Of a DNA stretch of 23,194 bases, positions 22,882 through 23,194 are shown in pieces. The notes below the pieces were generated by a model. It worked only from the letters and a program-made list of their open reading frames with translations. It ran no database searches and was not told the DNA's origin. Position 1 is the first letter of the stretch. Every line of letters starts with the position of its first letter. Where the stretch lies: assembly GCA_900551885.1 (NCBI GenBank), contig URXS01000022.1, positions 1-23,194 on the forward strand, given 5' to 3'. A program made the position numbers and the translations under genes. The DNA comes from an uncultured Oscillibacter sp. GTDB lineage: Bacteria; Bacillota; Clostridia; Oscillospirales; Oscillospiraceae.

Positions 22882-23194
22882 AGCTGGTCTTTCACGGCCA
22901 CGACGAGCGCTACGCCGTGGAGCAGAGCCTGATGAGCCTGTTTCCCGGCCGGTCTATGAGCCCATCCAGCCCGATGACGACACCTGGGCCGTGATCTCTT
23001 TGGAGGAGGCAGGGGAGACCTGCCGGGTCCGGGTGGAGCTGTGCTACCAGGGAGCTGCCGCCGACCGGCGGCTGGAAGCACCCCTGACCGGCTCCGACTT
23101 TGACCGGGAGGGCCAGCGGCGCCACACCCTGGCCCGGTGCTTCTTCCTGGCGGCCAGGGACGCCGCCGGGATCGCGCCCCCCTGGGGGATGCTG
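22878..23194 (+). CDS. hemZ: Coproporphyrinogen dehydrogenase HemZ, N-terminal part; apparent frameshift; runs off window
   Basis: The start overlaps the MBL stop (ATGA). The first 24 codons read MKLVFHGHDERYAVEQSLMSLFPG, and the frame then hits a stop at codon 39. From 22949 the frame one base earlier is open to the window end and gives PVYEPIQPDDDTWAVISLEE and later FFLAARDAAGIAPPWGML, the position of the KWGILTGIRP block of HemZ. A single missing C in the GGCC at 22947-22950 would restore the gene. HemZ is a radical-SAM-family, oxygen-independent coproporphyrinogen oxidase-like protein; its SAM-binding CxxxCxxC would lie beyond the window. Gene order supports the call. The shift is most likely an assembly error, although a true disruption cannot be excluded. 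Confidence 0.8.

Overview
The window is about 23.2 kb of GC-rich chromosome from a low-redox Gram-positive gut-type bacterium, most likely a member of Clostridia, family Oscillospiraceae (Flavonifractor/Lawsonibacter/Oscillibacter-like). This is inferred from the high-GC firmicute gene content: SLH-anchored surface proteins, DacF, HemZ, a bifunctional Rel, AGGAG-type ribosome sites, and the order recJ-rel-dtd-MBL-hemZ. No plasmid, phage, insertion sequence or CRISPR array is visible. It looks like ordinary core chromosome with two surface-protein loci inserted between housekeeping genes.

Layout. Positions 1-586 hold the 3' end of a MocR-type regulator whose PLP-lysine position is Gln. Positions 651-2904 (minus strand) hold rpe, a D-cysteine desulfhydrase-like gene and recR, with a strong terminator at 589-624. 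Positions 3267-5228 (plus) hold a small lipoprotein, then arsR, a short thioredoxin reductase-like flavoprotein and trxA. Positions 5451-8062 (minus) hold a MATE transporter and prfB, each with its own terminator. Positions 8306-11530 encode a 1074-residue secreted SLH protein with near-identical tandem repeats, followed by a minus-strand tRNA-Gly(CCC). Positions 11875-14494 hold dacF and pgi, each apparently a separate transcription unit. Positions 14913-15323 hold a small P-loop protein, and 15402-16969 (minus) a second SLH protein with a GH18-like domain and an apparent frameshift at its signal peptide. Positions 17236-23194 hold recJ, rel, dtd, a metallo-beta-lactamase-fold hydrolase and the start of hemZ.

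The most interesting unit is arsR / TrxB-like / trxA. The reductase keeps the FAD motif and the CATC redox centre but lacks both classical NADPH-binding motifs. This matches what is known of ferredoxin-dependent flavin thioredoxin reductases (FFTR) of clostridia. A perfect 6-4-6 inverted repeat sits in the promoter, so a Cys-containing ArsR repressor probably controls a pyridine-nucleotide-independent thioredoxin pathway. Other points of note are a structured RNA-like element between rel and dtd, the repeat array of the large SLH protein, and two apparent one-base frameshifts (SLH/GH18 gene and hemZ). The frameshifts may be assembly errors.
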